Assembly (NCBI GenBank): GCA_033675265.1
Contig: JAUJYZ010000926.1
Location: 110,001 to 174,000 of the forward strand
Length of the DNA: 64,000 bases
Direction: 5' to 3'
From: Actinostola sp. cb2023
Taxonomy: Eukaryota; Cnidaria; Anthozoa; Actiniaria; Actinostolidae
Below the pieces are notes generated by a model that had not been told where the DNA came from, ran no database searches, and worked only from the letters and a program-made list of their open reading frames with translations. Position numbers and translations under genes: made by a program. Below, one piece after another: positions 40,501-53,426 of this stretch. Every line of letters starts with the position of its first letter. Position 1 is the stretch's first letter.

Positions 40501-43500
40501 CTACGTCAGAGTCAAACGAACTTGATGGTTTTACGTCATCCGCAGCTGATTGAAATGTCTGGCGTCTTATATGAGATGGCGGCATGCCATCGTCACAAAA
40601 TAGGCTGGGAGGTCTGATAGGTGGAATGTCATCTTCAGTCTTATGATCCAGGGTGTTGTTATCAGGTGATGTTGCAGGACGTAAACTTTCCACGTCATCA
40701 TTAAACAAACTAGGCGGTGACAAGGGGTAATCTTGCATTGGTTTATCCTCTAACGGTTTATAGCTAACCTCCATCGTGGATAGAAAGTCCTCTTCTTCAT
40801 CACCAAACAAGGGGGGAGGGGACAGGGCAATTGCGTCTGGTTCGAGGTCAAAGTTACAAACAGGTTGTGGAATGATACTCAACTCGTCTCCATCATCAAC
40901 AGGAAAGTTATTTTCTAAAGCTGACTCCATGACAAGAGAAGCTATGTCTTCTTCGTTGTACTGTTCTGGGATTGGTGGTGGGGCAACTAATGGCGGACCA
41001 TCGAGATTCTCTGCTTCCATAGTTACCCGACCATCGAGATTCTCTGTTACCATAGTTACCCGACCATCGAGATTCTCTGTTTCCATAGTTACCCGACCAT
41101 CGAGATTCTCTGTTTCCATAGTTACCAACTCAACACTTTCCCAACTGCCATCAGTGATTAGGAATGGTTCTTGCTTGGCCAGTGGGCAAGTTCCTTCGTT
41201 ATGAATAGTGATTACATCATCTTTGATGTTTTCCTGTCTTTGTAGCATAGGGGAACGTTGCTTTACTTCATCTAAGACATTGTCTTGATATGCTGGGTTA
41301 TCTAGTCTGGCTAGCTTGTAGTCCTCTGGTATTTCGTCGTATTCTTCTGGGATGGGTTCGTCGGTCGATGCATCCAACGTGTTGAGTATGGTTAGAGTTT
41401 TTAACAAAGTTTCGTTGGGTTTTAGTGTACTGTTATCATGAAGAGATTCTGTCGACGAATAAGCAAGTGAAGCACGAGCACTGGTTGCCTCTAGCAACGG
41501 TATTCTATCTTCCGACAAAGGACGAACTTGTAGTCTTCTCTTTGCAGCTTTAGCCTCAATCAGTATTCTTCCTTTTGGATAAGTTTTAATCATCCTATTG
41601 ACTTCCTCTGCAGTTTTTCCTTTCAAAGAAATACTGTTGATTGACAGCAGATAGTCACCGACTAATATGTTTCCATCTTTTCCAACAAGTCCAAAAGACG
41701 ACACTTCAGCAACAACCAATCTTCCTTGGTTGTCCAAACTCGTCGTCATCCCAAAACTACGATACTTCTTCTCAAACTCTATGACAAACGGTCGAGTTTC
41801 GTGCCTTCTTCCAACCATTGGTCGAGATACTTCAGCTGTATTTAGTTCTGTCATTTCCATGGCAACTAGGGTTTGATTGACAGCTATTGCCCCTAGATCA
41901 CGTGAGGTGGTATCCATGGCAACAACAGCTGATTTAGGGCTGACGACATCGTCGTCAGTCTTGTTTTCCAACATCAGAGCGATGGGAGTGTCTAGATCTT
42001 TCTCGTTTGTTTCGGAATGAACAAGTGAAGAAGGATAAAGAAGAGGAGTTGTAGCCATGTCTTCTGCAGTGGTTCTAACAATAGGTTTTGGTAAAAGTGC
42101 TTTCACCTCAACATCTTCCTCTACTGGTTCGTCTTCGGGTGGAAGAGGTTGATTCAGCAGTGTCAGGTTTGAAGAAAATGGAGGTAAAACTGGTGTAGTT
42201 ACAAGACGATTTTCTAAATGATTCTCACGGTCATTATCAGTAGAGAAATGAGGCGGTTTTGGTTTGTTTTCGCTGTTTGTAGATTTATTACTGTCAGTTG
42301 TAGAGAAATGAGGCGGTTTTGGTTTGTTCTCGCTGTTTGTAGATTTATTACTGTCAGTTGCTTTGTGTACTTGTACAATCGATGTGTTGGATTCTTCGTT
42401 GTCTGCTGTATTTTTCTGTTCCGTGTTGTTTTCCCTCAACACAACAAGTGTTGCACATTCAGTTGGTTTCTTCAAGGTTTGCAAGGCTGTAGAGTGAGGT
42501 ACGTTAGAAAGACTCTCTCCATTTAGAGATACCAAACGATCACCTGGGAGCAGCTGACAATCCTGATCGCAGACACTACCAGACAGGATACGACGGATCT
42601 TAAATAAAACAAACTTCCAATCAACAAATTTGTAAGTAGTAATAGGAGTTTAAAAAAAAAACACCACCCAGTGAGCCCACGGTCTAAAGAAAAGGAAGGG
42701 GTAAAAATGGTCAGCGGTAACGTTTTTTTTTTAGCCAATGGGCAACACCGGCCGGTTACTTCATACTACTTCCAAACGGTGTATACAAAAGGAAAGTATA
42801 CAAACAAAGTACCTGGAAATACCCCTTCATCTTCCCATGACATGGTACGAGTGATAAACCAAGTGATGCTGTAGCAGGTTTGTCTATCACCATGGTAACC
42901 AATCTAAAGCCCGCTGGGATATCTTTGTCACTGACTGCACTAGTGACGTCGTTCTTGTTTTTCTTGTCGTGTTGAGAGTTCACGTCTTTCTTTAGTTTGG
43001 CTCGTTTAACTTTTAGTACCGTAGTTACAGGTAAATCTCGAAAAATCTTAATAACGTCTTCCTGGTCCATTCCAGTCAGATATGTACCATTGACCTCCAG
43101 GACCTTATCACCTGGTAACAGAATTAATAACACTTTCGTTATCCTCATTATTTTTAACAGGGGCGGATCCAGGCTTATTTTAGGGGGGGCACCATCTTTT
43201 AGCAGGGGGTGCACCACTTATGATCAGGACGTACACAAACTCAAGCACCAATAACACACTAGATATCAGCTCATCCAGGGGGGGGAGGGGCGCACCCCTC
43301 CCCTACATCCATCCCTGCGTAAAGGAATTGACCGATCTTAAAAATATTTAAAATTCTACTAAGCCTCGCATTCAGGTGCAGCTTGTTTTGTTATTCTAAT
43401 TTCTCCTTGGAAGTGAGGCTAACCTGAATTTCAAGAAATTTTATAATGGGTCAATTATACATTTATTTACCGGGTCTGAGCCCACCACTTGTACTTTGTG

Positions 43501-46500
43501 CCATGTCAGCGGATTTCCCTTTAGCAACGCTCTTGATGGACACACATTCAACCACAGTATTACCACGTGACTTATCGATAGTCACCCCCATTCCCAGCTC
43601 TCCTGCGTGGAAAACAAAAGCAGCATAAAAAACATGGTTAAAATCAATCTCCGAGTCGCCCACGGCTTTTTTGGCTTGCGGTTGGACGAAGCCGCGGGCG
43701 ACTCTGGGAACGAGACACAAGCATCAAGAGTTCCAGACTTCCGGTACGCGCGCAATGCATTATGAGATTATTACAAAGGAAAAGTGAGCACCAAGTGAGC
43801 AAAAACATAGCTTGGGCTCCCTGTGTCTAGAATTGATGCTCACTTTTCCTTTGTAATAATCTCATAATGCATTTCGTGCGTACCGAAAGTCTGGAACTCT
43901 AGACCGCTGACCTGTCGAAGCGACAGCGTATGACGTGAGCCGTCTGAAAATCAGACCGCTGACCTACCTGTGCTTAATTTCTTCAGGATCACCATCTCGA
44001 TGAGTTGATCTCTCTTACCTAAAATCACAACCGTCCACTACCATGTTAGTTCAGACACTAATAAAACAGCCATTCATGAATCCACTTTGTTGTTCTTTCA
44101 AAAAAGGCTTATATATCCCATGGGGGTTGGGGGGGGGTGGGGCGGGACAAGTACATTATACGACTTACTAGGGGTGGGTGTCGTTGATTCATCGGGATGA
44201 ATTGCTCTACTCGAACCCTAGAAAAAAACACAAGTAAAACAAGTTATTACAACAATAAAACTAAGAGTTAACCAATCACAAGCAATTATTACCCTGTCTT
44301 TTCTTTTGTCATTGGTTGGTTTGCTCGATAAAAGAGGCTCGTACGATGAAGACAGGACCGAGTCGTCTTCTGACAACAAAAACGAAAAAGGTTCAAATAC
44401 TGTGTGTTATGGGGGTAGTAGAGGTTATTAAAGCCTGGTCTACACTAGCGTCGGAATCGTAAGAGGAGCTTATGACCAGTGTGAACTAATAAACGGAATC
44501 GGAATCGGAATCGTAAGAGGAGCTTATGACCAGTGTGAACTAATAATCGGAGTCGTAATCGTAAGAGGAGCTTATGACCAGTGTGAACTAATAATCGGAG
44601 TCGTAATCGTAAGAGGAGCTTATGACCAGTGTGAACTAATAATCGGAATCGGAATCGTAAGAGGAGCTTATGACCAGTGTGAACTAATAATCGGAATCGG
44701 AATCGGATCGTAAGAGGAGGCTTATGACCAGTGTGATGACAGTGTGAACTAATAATCGGAATCGGAATCGTAAGAGGAACTTATGACCAGTGTGAACTAA
44801 TAATAGGAATCGGAATCGTAAGAGGAGCTTATGACCAGTGTGAACTGAACTAATAATAGGAATCGGAATCGTAAGAGGAACTTATGACCAGTGTGAACTA
44901 ATAATCGGAATCGGAATCGTAAGAGGAACTTATGACCAGTGTGAACTAATAATAGGAATAGGAATCGTAAGAGGAACTTATGACCAGTGTGAACTAATAA
45001 TCGGAATCGGAATCGTAAGAGGAGCTTATGACCAGTGTGAACTAATAATCGGAATCGGAATCGTAAGAGGAGCTTATGACCAGTGTGAACTAATAATCGG
45101 AATCGGAATCGTAAGAGGAGCTTATGACCAGTGTGAACTAATAATCGGAATCGTAAGAGGAGCTTTATGACCAGTGTGAACTAATAATCGGAATCGTAAG
45201 AGGAGCTTATGACCAGTGTGAACTAATAATCGGAATCGAATCGTAAGAGGAGCTTATGACCAGTGTGAACTAATAATCGGAATCGAATCGGAATCGTAAG
45301 AGGAGCTTATGACCAGTGTGAACTAATAATCGGAATCGGAATCGTAAGAGGAGCTTATGACCAGTGTGAACTAATAATAATCGGAATCAGTGTGAATCGT
45401 AAGAGGAACTTATGACCAGTGTGAACTAATAATCGGAATCGTAAGAGGAATCGGAATCGTCGGAAAGAGGAGCTTATGACCAGTGTGAACTAATAAATCT
45501 AATAATGACCAGTGTGAACTAATAAATCGGAATCGTCGGAATCGTAAGAGGAACTTATGACCAGTGTGAACTAATAATCGGAATCGGAATCGTAAGAGGA
45601 ACTTATGACCAGTGTGAACTAATAATAATCGTAAGAGGAATAGGAATCGTAAGAGGAACTTATGACCAGTGTGAACTAATAATCGGAATCGGAATCGTAA
45701 GAGAGGAGAACTTATCGGACGTAAGAGGAGCTTATGACCAGTGTGAACTAATAATCGGAATCGGAATCGTAAGAGGAGCTTATGACCAGTGTGAACTAAT
45801 AATCGGAATCGGAATCGTAAGAGGAGCTTATGACCAGTGTGAACTAATAATCGGAATCGTAAGAGGAGCTTATGACCAGTGTGAACTAATAATCGGAATC
45901 GTAAGAGGAGTTTATGACCAGTGTGAACTAATAATCGGAATCGTAAGAGGAGTTTATGACCAGTGTGAACTAATAATCGGAAGCGGAAGGGTGACGGAAT
46001 CGGAAGGATCAGGTTTTCTTTTTCCGCTTACGATTCCGATGCGTTGTTTTTCTCTCTTGTAGATCCCAGATGTGAGGAAGGACATTTCGAAAGTCTAACT
46101 AATCGCAAGCTTCTTGCGATGCCAATTCCGATTGCAATACCGACGCTAGTGTGAACCAGTCTTAACTCACCATAACATTCAGGATGTTCCTCTGAGAAGC
46201 CATTCTCGATCGAATCACTTCCACCCTTTGGTTTCTTAGCCATTTTCTTGTCAAGTAAAGCTCGCTCGCTGTTTAGTTTGTCGAGAGCATGGTTGACATT
46301 TGTTGGTAATTGTTCCGCTTGTTCGTCGCTTTTCAGTATCTTGAGAGTAACTCTCCCGTGGGGGAGGGTATTGAGTATTTGGTACGCCTCCTCTACACTG
46401 GCAGTCGATAGATTACAATCATTGACTTCAACAAGTTGGTCGCCTTGTCTGTAGAATATACACAGCATTAACAATAAGTATGGAGTTTAATACACAGGCA

Positions 46501-49500
46501 GCCCAAACATTGCTTCTGAGGCTACTTAAATAATAAATAAAATATATTTGTATGCGCGCGTCTTTTCTTATATGGGTTTCCTGTGGTAGAACGCGCGCGC
46601 GCGCCATGCATACGTATCAGTATATTGGGTTCCCTGTGCATAGAAATGTATTGTGTTGGACTGCCTGTGTTTAATAGCGAACCCCCCTCTTGCAATGTTC
46701 TTCTTCCAAACGAGTGAAAAAGAGTAATACAAATGCCGGGTTACCTGAGCCTACCGTCTCGGGCAGCGGTCGATCCCTCCACTAAGTACTGTACAAATAA
46801 ACCTTGTTTAGGAGGCTGGTGTGGAGGAGGACTAGAACCCAGGCCCACTCCGAGACTGATACTTGGCTCTGAAAAAGATGCACATTAAGGCCCCGTCCAC
46901 ACTACTCCGTTTTCGTTTGAAAACGCATCGTTTTTATATCGTTCTATATCCTCAAGGGAATCGAAAACAATCAGCTCATTACCAGAAACAATAGGACAAC
47001 GCAGGTTAGCGTTTTAGTGTGGACGGGGTCTAATTATGCCGTGTTTACACTTGAGCGCTCTACCAAGGTACAAATCAGAAAACTATTGTTTGTTGCGTGG
47101 TCACCGCTCAATTGTACCTTGGTAGAGCGCTCAAGTGTAAACACGGCATAAGTAATATTAGTCATCCAAGCAATCTAACAATGGTGTAGAATAATACCAT
47201 AACAGTCATATACAGTCAATGTCATTAACGTTGTCCAGCTAAAAAGAGATTAACACTACAATAAATGTCACATGTCTCATTCTATATTTGTTTTGCACGC
47301 GTGGAATTTTAATAATTTCAAAAGCATAAATCACCTCAGTGTGAGAAAATAATGTTAACAATGCCCGTTTTCACAGGCAAAGGTGATTTATGCTTTTGAA
47401 ATTAAAATTCCACGTGTGCAAAACGAATATAGACTCGAATGAGACACGTGACATTTATTGTAGTGTTAATCTCTTTTTAGCTGGACAACGTTAATGACAT
47501 TGACTGTATAGCTAATTGCATAATCGTTGTCGGATTGAAAACCATGAAAGCTATGACCAAAAGGAATTCTGGGAAATTAAAACTCTCAAATAACACTGTC
47601 AAATGATCGACCTTTTTATCCAGACTTGTAGGATCTTAGTTAAATAACTCATATTCAAAACTACGAGAACATTGAATATATCTGCATGTAATGTGGCTCA
47701 TGAACTAATTTCCCATCCATCCTTGCGGTCTCTGCTTCTATGATTTATAATTTTCAACCCGACAACGATTATGCAATTAGCTATATAAACTGAAAACTTA
47801 CGATATAAATGATGATGATATTTATTAACTTGGCAATAAACTGACAATTTCAGTTCACAAAACAAATAATAACAATTTTCACAAAAATAAAAAATAATAA
47901 CAATTTTCACCAAAAAAAAAATTTTTCAAAAAAATACATAGTACATAGGAGTAACAAACGCCAAGAACTTGGCACAAACTGACTGTAAGTTTCTATACAC
48001 TTTATGTAAGACCGACATGACGCCTCACATGCAATATATAGTTGAAAAACCGGCTGAATTACAACCATTACAGATCACGTTTTTACTGTTAGGATTTATA
48101 TCGTCACCTTTAACAAGTACAATATCTGTGGTTTTGAACTTCTTGCTTCGCTTGTTTCTTAGTTTTCTGAACATCGTAGGCGAATCCTGGACACTTGAGC
48201 TCGACGATTCACTCACTGTATCGCTTGGATCTCGGGATGCACGTCGGGGTAGCGTCGGTGAACCTTCGGGTGTGGTGAATGTGGATGGACTTGGACCTCC
48301 TTTGTCGTTAATACGGACTCTTAACGTGACGATTCCACGATGAAGGTTCTACAGCGAATAAATAACTACAAACTAGTATCTCGCTTCACCTGCCTCCGTC
48401 CCCATTGTGTTGACAAAACTAATCAAACTTTACTATGCAAATGAATGATTTCCTCTTGTAACACCAATGCTATAATTCATGGACACAACTCGACCAAGAT
48501 ACTTAAACTGACTGGATCAGTAGAAATCACTTAGGGGTCGCTGAAATTCTGTGATGTTTTAGGTTTGCCGTAGTTGGTATATTCTATCGGTATTCTACTG
48601 ACCGCTCTTGGGGATATTTTACCAAGTTATTGCAGCTTTGTAAGGACTGTTATTTATACAAGTAGAGGCAGGTGAAATCTGCACACGAACTACATATCCT
48701 AAATTAACAAGCTTTCGTTTAAGAAATGAAAGTTGAAACTATCGACCGACAAAGTGTGAGTACATCAAACTTATTCCAAAGACTAAAAGTGTTTTTTGTA
48801 TAATTAACACTAAAAAGCCTTCAAAAACATTGCTCGTAATTTACACCTTGATCGCTGACTGATTCAAAGGGAAGGCAAACATGTCTTTTTAGGTGTAAAT
48901 AATATTACAGCTTAGATTAATAAACAAAGGCTTATGTTTAGTTAAGTTTTTATTCTTTCAGAGCAAATACGCCGTTCTGAATTGTGATCTGTCACGGAGT
49001 TGTGTTCACCGCATCACGAGCTTACCTTGAATATTTCTAGAGCTTGTGAATGGCTCCCATTGTCAAGGTTTATTCCATTTACACTGAGAATCTCATAGCC
49101 TTGGGAAATAAAAAATAAAAAATAAAAATTAATAACAACAACAACAACAACAACAAAAAAACAGGAAAAAAACCACAATAAAATGCATCGAGTCTAAGGC
49201 AAGCTAAGTGATCAAACATTTTACGTCAATCCTACCTCGCTTAAGTCTCCCATCAGCTGCGGCTGCTCCTCCAGGTAAAACGTTTTTCACGTAAATTGGT
49301 AAATCACCTTTTGGGGACCCTTTGCCACCTACAATTGTAAACCCCAGTCCCTTACCGGCCACTCCCTTGACCAGTACTACCGTGATGACGTCACCATCAT
49401 GGCCCAGGTGAAGCTCGTTCTGGGCGGTTATTCGATTCTTTGATATTTGTGGAGATTCACGCTTGTTAGTCCCTACTGACACTACTGGTGTTGGGATACC

Positions 49501-52500
49501 TTTGGTCCCTACTGACACTACTGGTGTTGGGATACCTTTGGTCCCTACTGACACTACTGGTGTTGGGATACCTTTGGTCCCTACTGACACTACTGGTGTT
49601 GGGATACCTTTGGTCGAGATGGATTCAGTAGGCCCAACATAGAGTCCTGTGGTCACACTAACCCGTGGTGTTGTCGGAGACTTAGACCTACTGTATTCTG
49701 GTGTATTTGGTTGTTGGGTGTCGAAACTTTCTTTTCTCAACGCTTTAGCCATTTTCTGCTTCATTCTCTTGGCTCCGTCTAACACAGGAGTTACACTTTG
49801 TCGCATTGTGTTTTTCTCATTCGTTGTCGAGGTACTTTCTGATCGTTTTCTCGATAATGATTTGTTTTCCATAGCTAGTGGTTCACTATCTGAACTATTA
49901 TCATCTCGCGTATAAAGAAACTCTGAAGAGAATGTCTTAATGAACTTTTTAACCTTGGCTCCAATTCGTGAACCTTGTGAACTCAACGAAGAGATACTGG
50001 ACGACCGTGACATAGTTCTCGTTGGTGTTTGGTCATCAGTAAGGATGCTCTTAGGAAGAGAATCTATAGACCGTGCTTTAACAAGTCGTGGACGTGAAAA
50101 ACCCTTCTTAGAACGTCTGTCTTGATCTCCTCGTCCAATGATGTTATCATTATTATCTTTATTCGATACAACACTATCCAAGGATTCTTGCTTCAGTGGG
50201 GAATTCCTAGCCTTGTGACGTTCATTTTCGATGCTTTGTGTACTGTTTTTCGGTGCAATAGTCGACATGTCTTTACTATTCCTTCTTCGTAAGGTGTGTG
50301 ACAACTTTCTAATCCTACTCGTAGCAGAGTCAAAGCTTTGTTTAGTTCTTGTTGATTCGTTGCCATGCGACTCAATTTTAATGGCGGTGTCATCAAATTC
50401 GAATTCACCTGATTCATTAGCCTTCTTGCCGTTAGCTTCGTTAGACTTTTGCGCCGATTTATCAGAATCTTCTTCACCTGTACTTTTCACAACACGTGGT
50501 ATTCCTGTGTTCTTGGTAACAGGGGCGTGGTTACCATCGTCACCACGTGGTATTCCTGTGTTCTTGGTAACAGGGGCGTGGTTACCATCGTCATCACGTG
50601 GTATTCCTGTGTTCTTGGTAACAGGGGCGTGGTTACCATCGTCACCACTTGGTATTCCTGTGTTCTTGGTAACAGGGGCGTGGTTACCATCGTCATCACG
50701 TGGTATTCCTGTGTTCTTGGTAACAGGGGCGTGGTTACCATCGTCATCACGTGGTATTCCTGTGTTCTTGGTAACAGGGGCGTGGTTACCATCGTCACCA
50801 CGTGGTATTCCTGTGTTCTTGGTAACAGGGGCGTGGTTACCATCGTCATCACGTGGTATTCCTGTGTTCTTGGTAACAGGGGCGTGGTTACCATCGTCAC
50901 CACTTGGTATTCCTGTGTTCTTGGTAACAGGGGCGTGGTTACCATCGTCATCACGTGGTATTCCTGTGTTCTTGGTAACAGGGGCGTGGTTACCATCGTC
51001 ATCACGTGGTATTCCTGTGTTCTTGGTAACAGGGGCGTGGTTACCATCGTCACCACTTGGTATTCCTGTGTTCTTGGTAACAGGGGCGTGGTTACCATCG
51101 TCATCACGTGGTATTCCTGTGTTCTTGGTAACAGGGGCGTGGTTACCATCGTCATCACGTGGTTTTCTTGTTGTCTTGGTAACAGGGGCGTGGTTACCAT
51201 CGTCATCTAGCACAGATTCCACAGATTTTGACAATGTTCTCTTTGAAACTTTTTGTGTGTCATTTTTGTCGTTACTTAGAAGATTTTCCGATGACTTCGT
51301 CTTTGGATGTTTTTGTCTCCAATTTTGTAGTGACTTAGTTGTTGTTTTTATTGCTGTCTTGGATTTATCAGACACCAAGTTTTTGAAACGTTTTTCATTC
51401 GCTGCTGCTAAGGGAATTTTGCTACTTTTTGTGTTTGGATCATCAGAGTTGGTTTTCTTGTTCTTTTTAATATTTTGTTGATGTGGTAATAAAGTTGATG
51501 CTATGCCTTCTTGTGAGTATTTTCTTGGTGCAGCAGAAGCTGTTCCTTCACCCTACAGTAAGCATAAAAATCTTAAGAAATAAAGAAGCAATAGATTGAA
51601 GCTATTTCCGGTCCGGTATCCTAAGAAATCGCGCGCTCTCATTGGTTGTTGAAGCGCGCGGAATTTTCTATATCAGACCACGGTCCGGTATCCTAAGAAA
51701 TCGCGCGCTCTGATTGGTCGTTGAAGCGCGCGGAATTTTCTATATCTGAGTAACCTGGTCCGGTATCCTAGCATACCGCTATACCGTACTAGCATACCGG
51801 ACTGTCCTTCAAATATTATTTTTTTCTTTTGTGTGCTTGTTTTTTGACGTTTTGAGTAATCATGAGTAACAGTTCTAGAGAAAATGATCACAAAGGAAAA
51901 CAAGTTATTTACAGTTATTTTTTGGTCTTGAAAACGGACCTCAACCTACTGCCTACGGGTACAGTTTTTCCGGCCGGTAAATAACCTCTACATGTTATGA
52001 TTTTGGTTCTAACCTCTGTAGATATAACCATCTGTATAAGTGGTGGAGACGCTCTAAGGTAGTCTATAGCTTGTTGTTGAGTGGCACCAATCAAACTATG
52101 TTTATTTATCCACAAAAGTTCATCTCCAACCTTAAGACGACCATCCCTAAATAACAGAGCAGACAGTTAGCAAGATTGACACCAGAGGGCTATGGTAGGG
52201 ATGTATTATACCAGTGATGTCATCAGACAACATCAGAGGGGTATGGTAGGGATGTATTATACCAGTGATGTCATAAGACAACATCAGAGGGGTATGGTAG
52301 GGATGTATTATACCAGTGATGTCATCAGACAACATCAGAGGGGTATGGTTGGGATGTATTGTATCAGTGATGTCATAGCGAAACAGCTCCTACTTCTTCG
52401 TGAAACTCCATCTAGAAGAGCTGAAGTTCGATGGAGTCATTGCCAGGCCGCGAGAGAACGAGGCGAGATGAAAAGATGAGAGGGAAGAGAGGTGAGAAAG

Positions 52501-53384
52501 GGATGACTTCTCACATGTCTCACCTTCTCCCTTCTTGTCTCGCCTCATTCTCTCATGGCCCGATCGACTCGAATGAACTTCAACTCTTCACAGTGGAGTT
52601 TTGTAGTCTTAGTAGTACTTAGTCTAGTATGACATTACCTTGCTGCTGCACCACCAATATTGATTTGAGTTACAAATATTCCTACTGCACCAGTGATGTC
52701 ATCAGTACACTGTGTTATTTGTATACCAAGGCCTCTAATGTCTTTCAAAATGTGAATCTTCTTTGTTATATGACACTATACAAGTAAAAAACATACCATG
52801 AATTGATACTGTAACATTGATGGAGGGCTCTCAAGGGAATGGGTAGACATGGGCATAGGGAGGGGGCACAGGGGGTAGCAGCCACCACCCCCCTAAATTC
52901 CCAGTTTGGTATATAATACAGATAAATTTTATTGATGAATTTATTAAAACTGTAAGTAATATATAATAGAGCCTTTTTTATGAGTGATGAGTGGGAAGTA
53001 GTTGATACTGTTGATGCTGTGTGGTGACAGTACTGTGCCGTAACCGTGCCGTGTCTAAGCATTCTGATTGGTTGAGCAATGATTTTGCACACTGTGATTG
53101 GTTGAATAGAATATCTTTGATTCTGTACAGTAACTCTTGTGCTGTAGGTTTCCCACTCATACAAAAACCACTTTATTTACTTCCCCTGTTGTCAACCCTC
53201 TCCCTACTACACTGGGGGGGGGGGGGGGGGGGATAGGGATGGGAGAGAGTAACAGGGTAGGATTCAAGAGGAATATGCACTGGAAACCCAACTTATCTAA
53301 TAAAGGTGCTATCTGCACACCAACTTCATTTCAGAAGTCTTCCCTCCATCTTCTCCCCCCTCCCCCCCCCCCCCCTCCCCCCCC

Positions 53385-53426
<42 letters not shown>

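Noticed and set aside
39960..40553. 197-codon + strand frame opposite the 5-kb exon
   Set aside because: Gly-rich antisense of Pro-rich coding sequence; no domain, no splice context.
48025..48107. Scaffold exon continuing to a stop after ..STIYCM
   Set aside because: A donor at 48107 (AAAG|GTGACG) joins in phase to 46868 and restores PDZ4 ([19 protein letters not shown]); the extension would truncate the domain.
50231..51481. 416-codon + strand frame opposite the scaffold exon
   Set aside because: A shadow of the 51-bp coding minisatellite; the - strand frame continues into a PDZ domain and splices in phase, the + frame does not.
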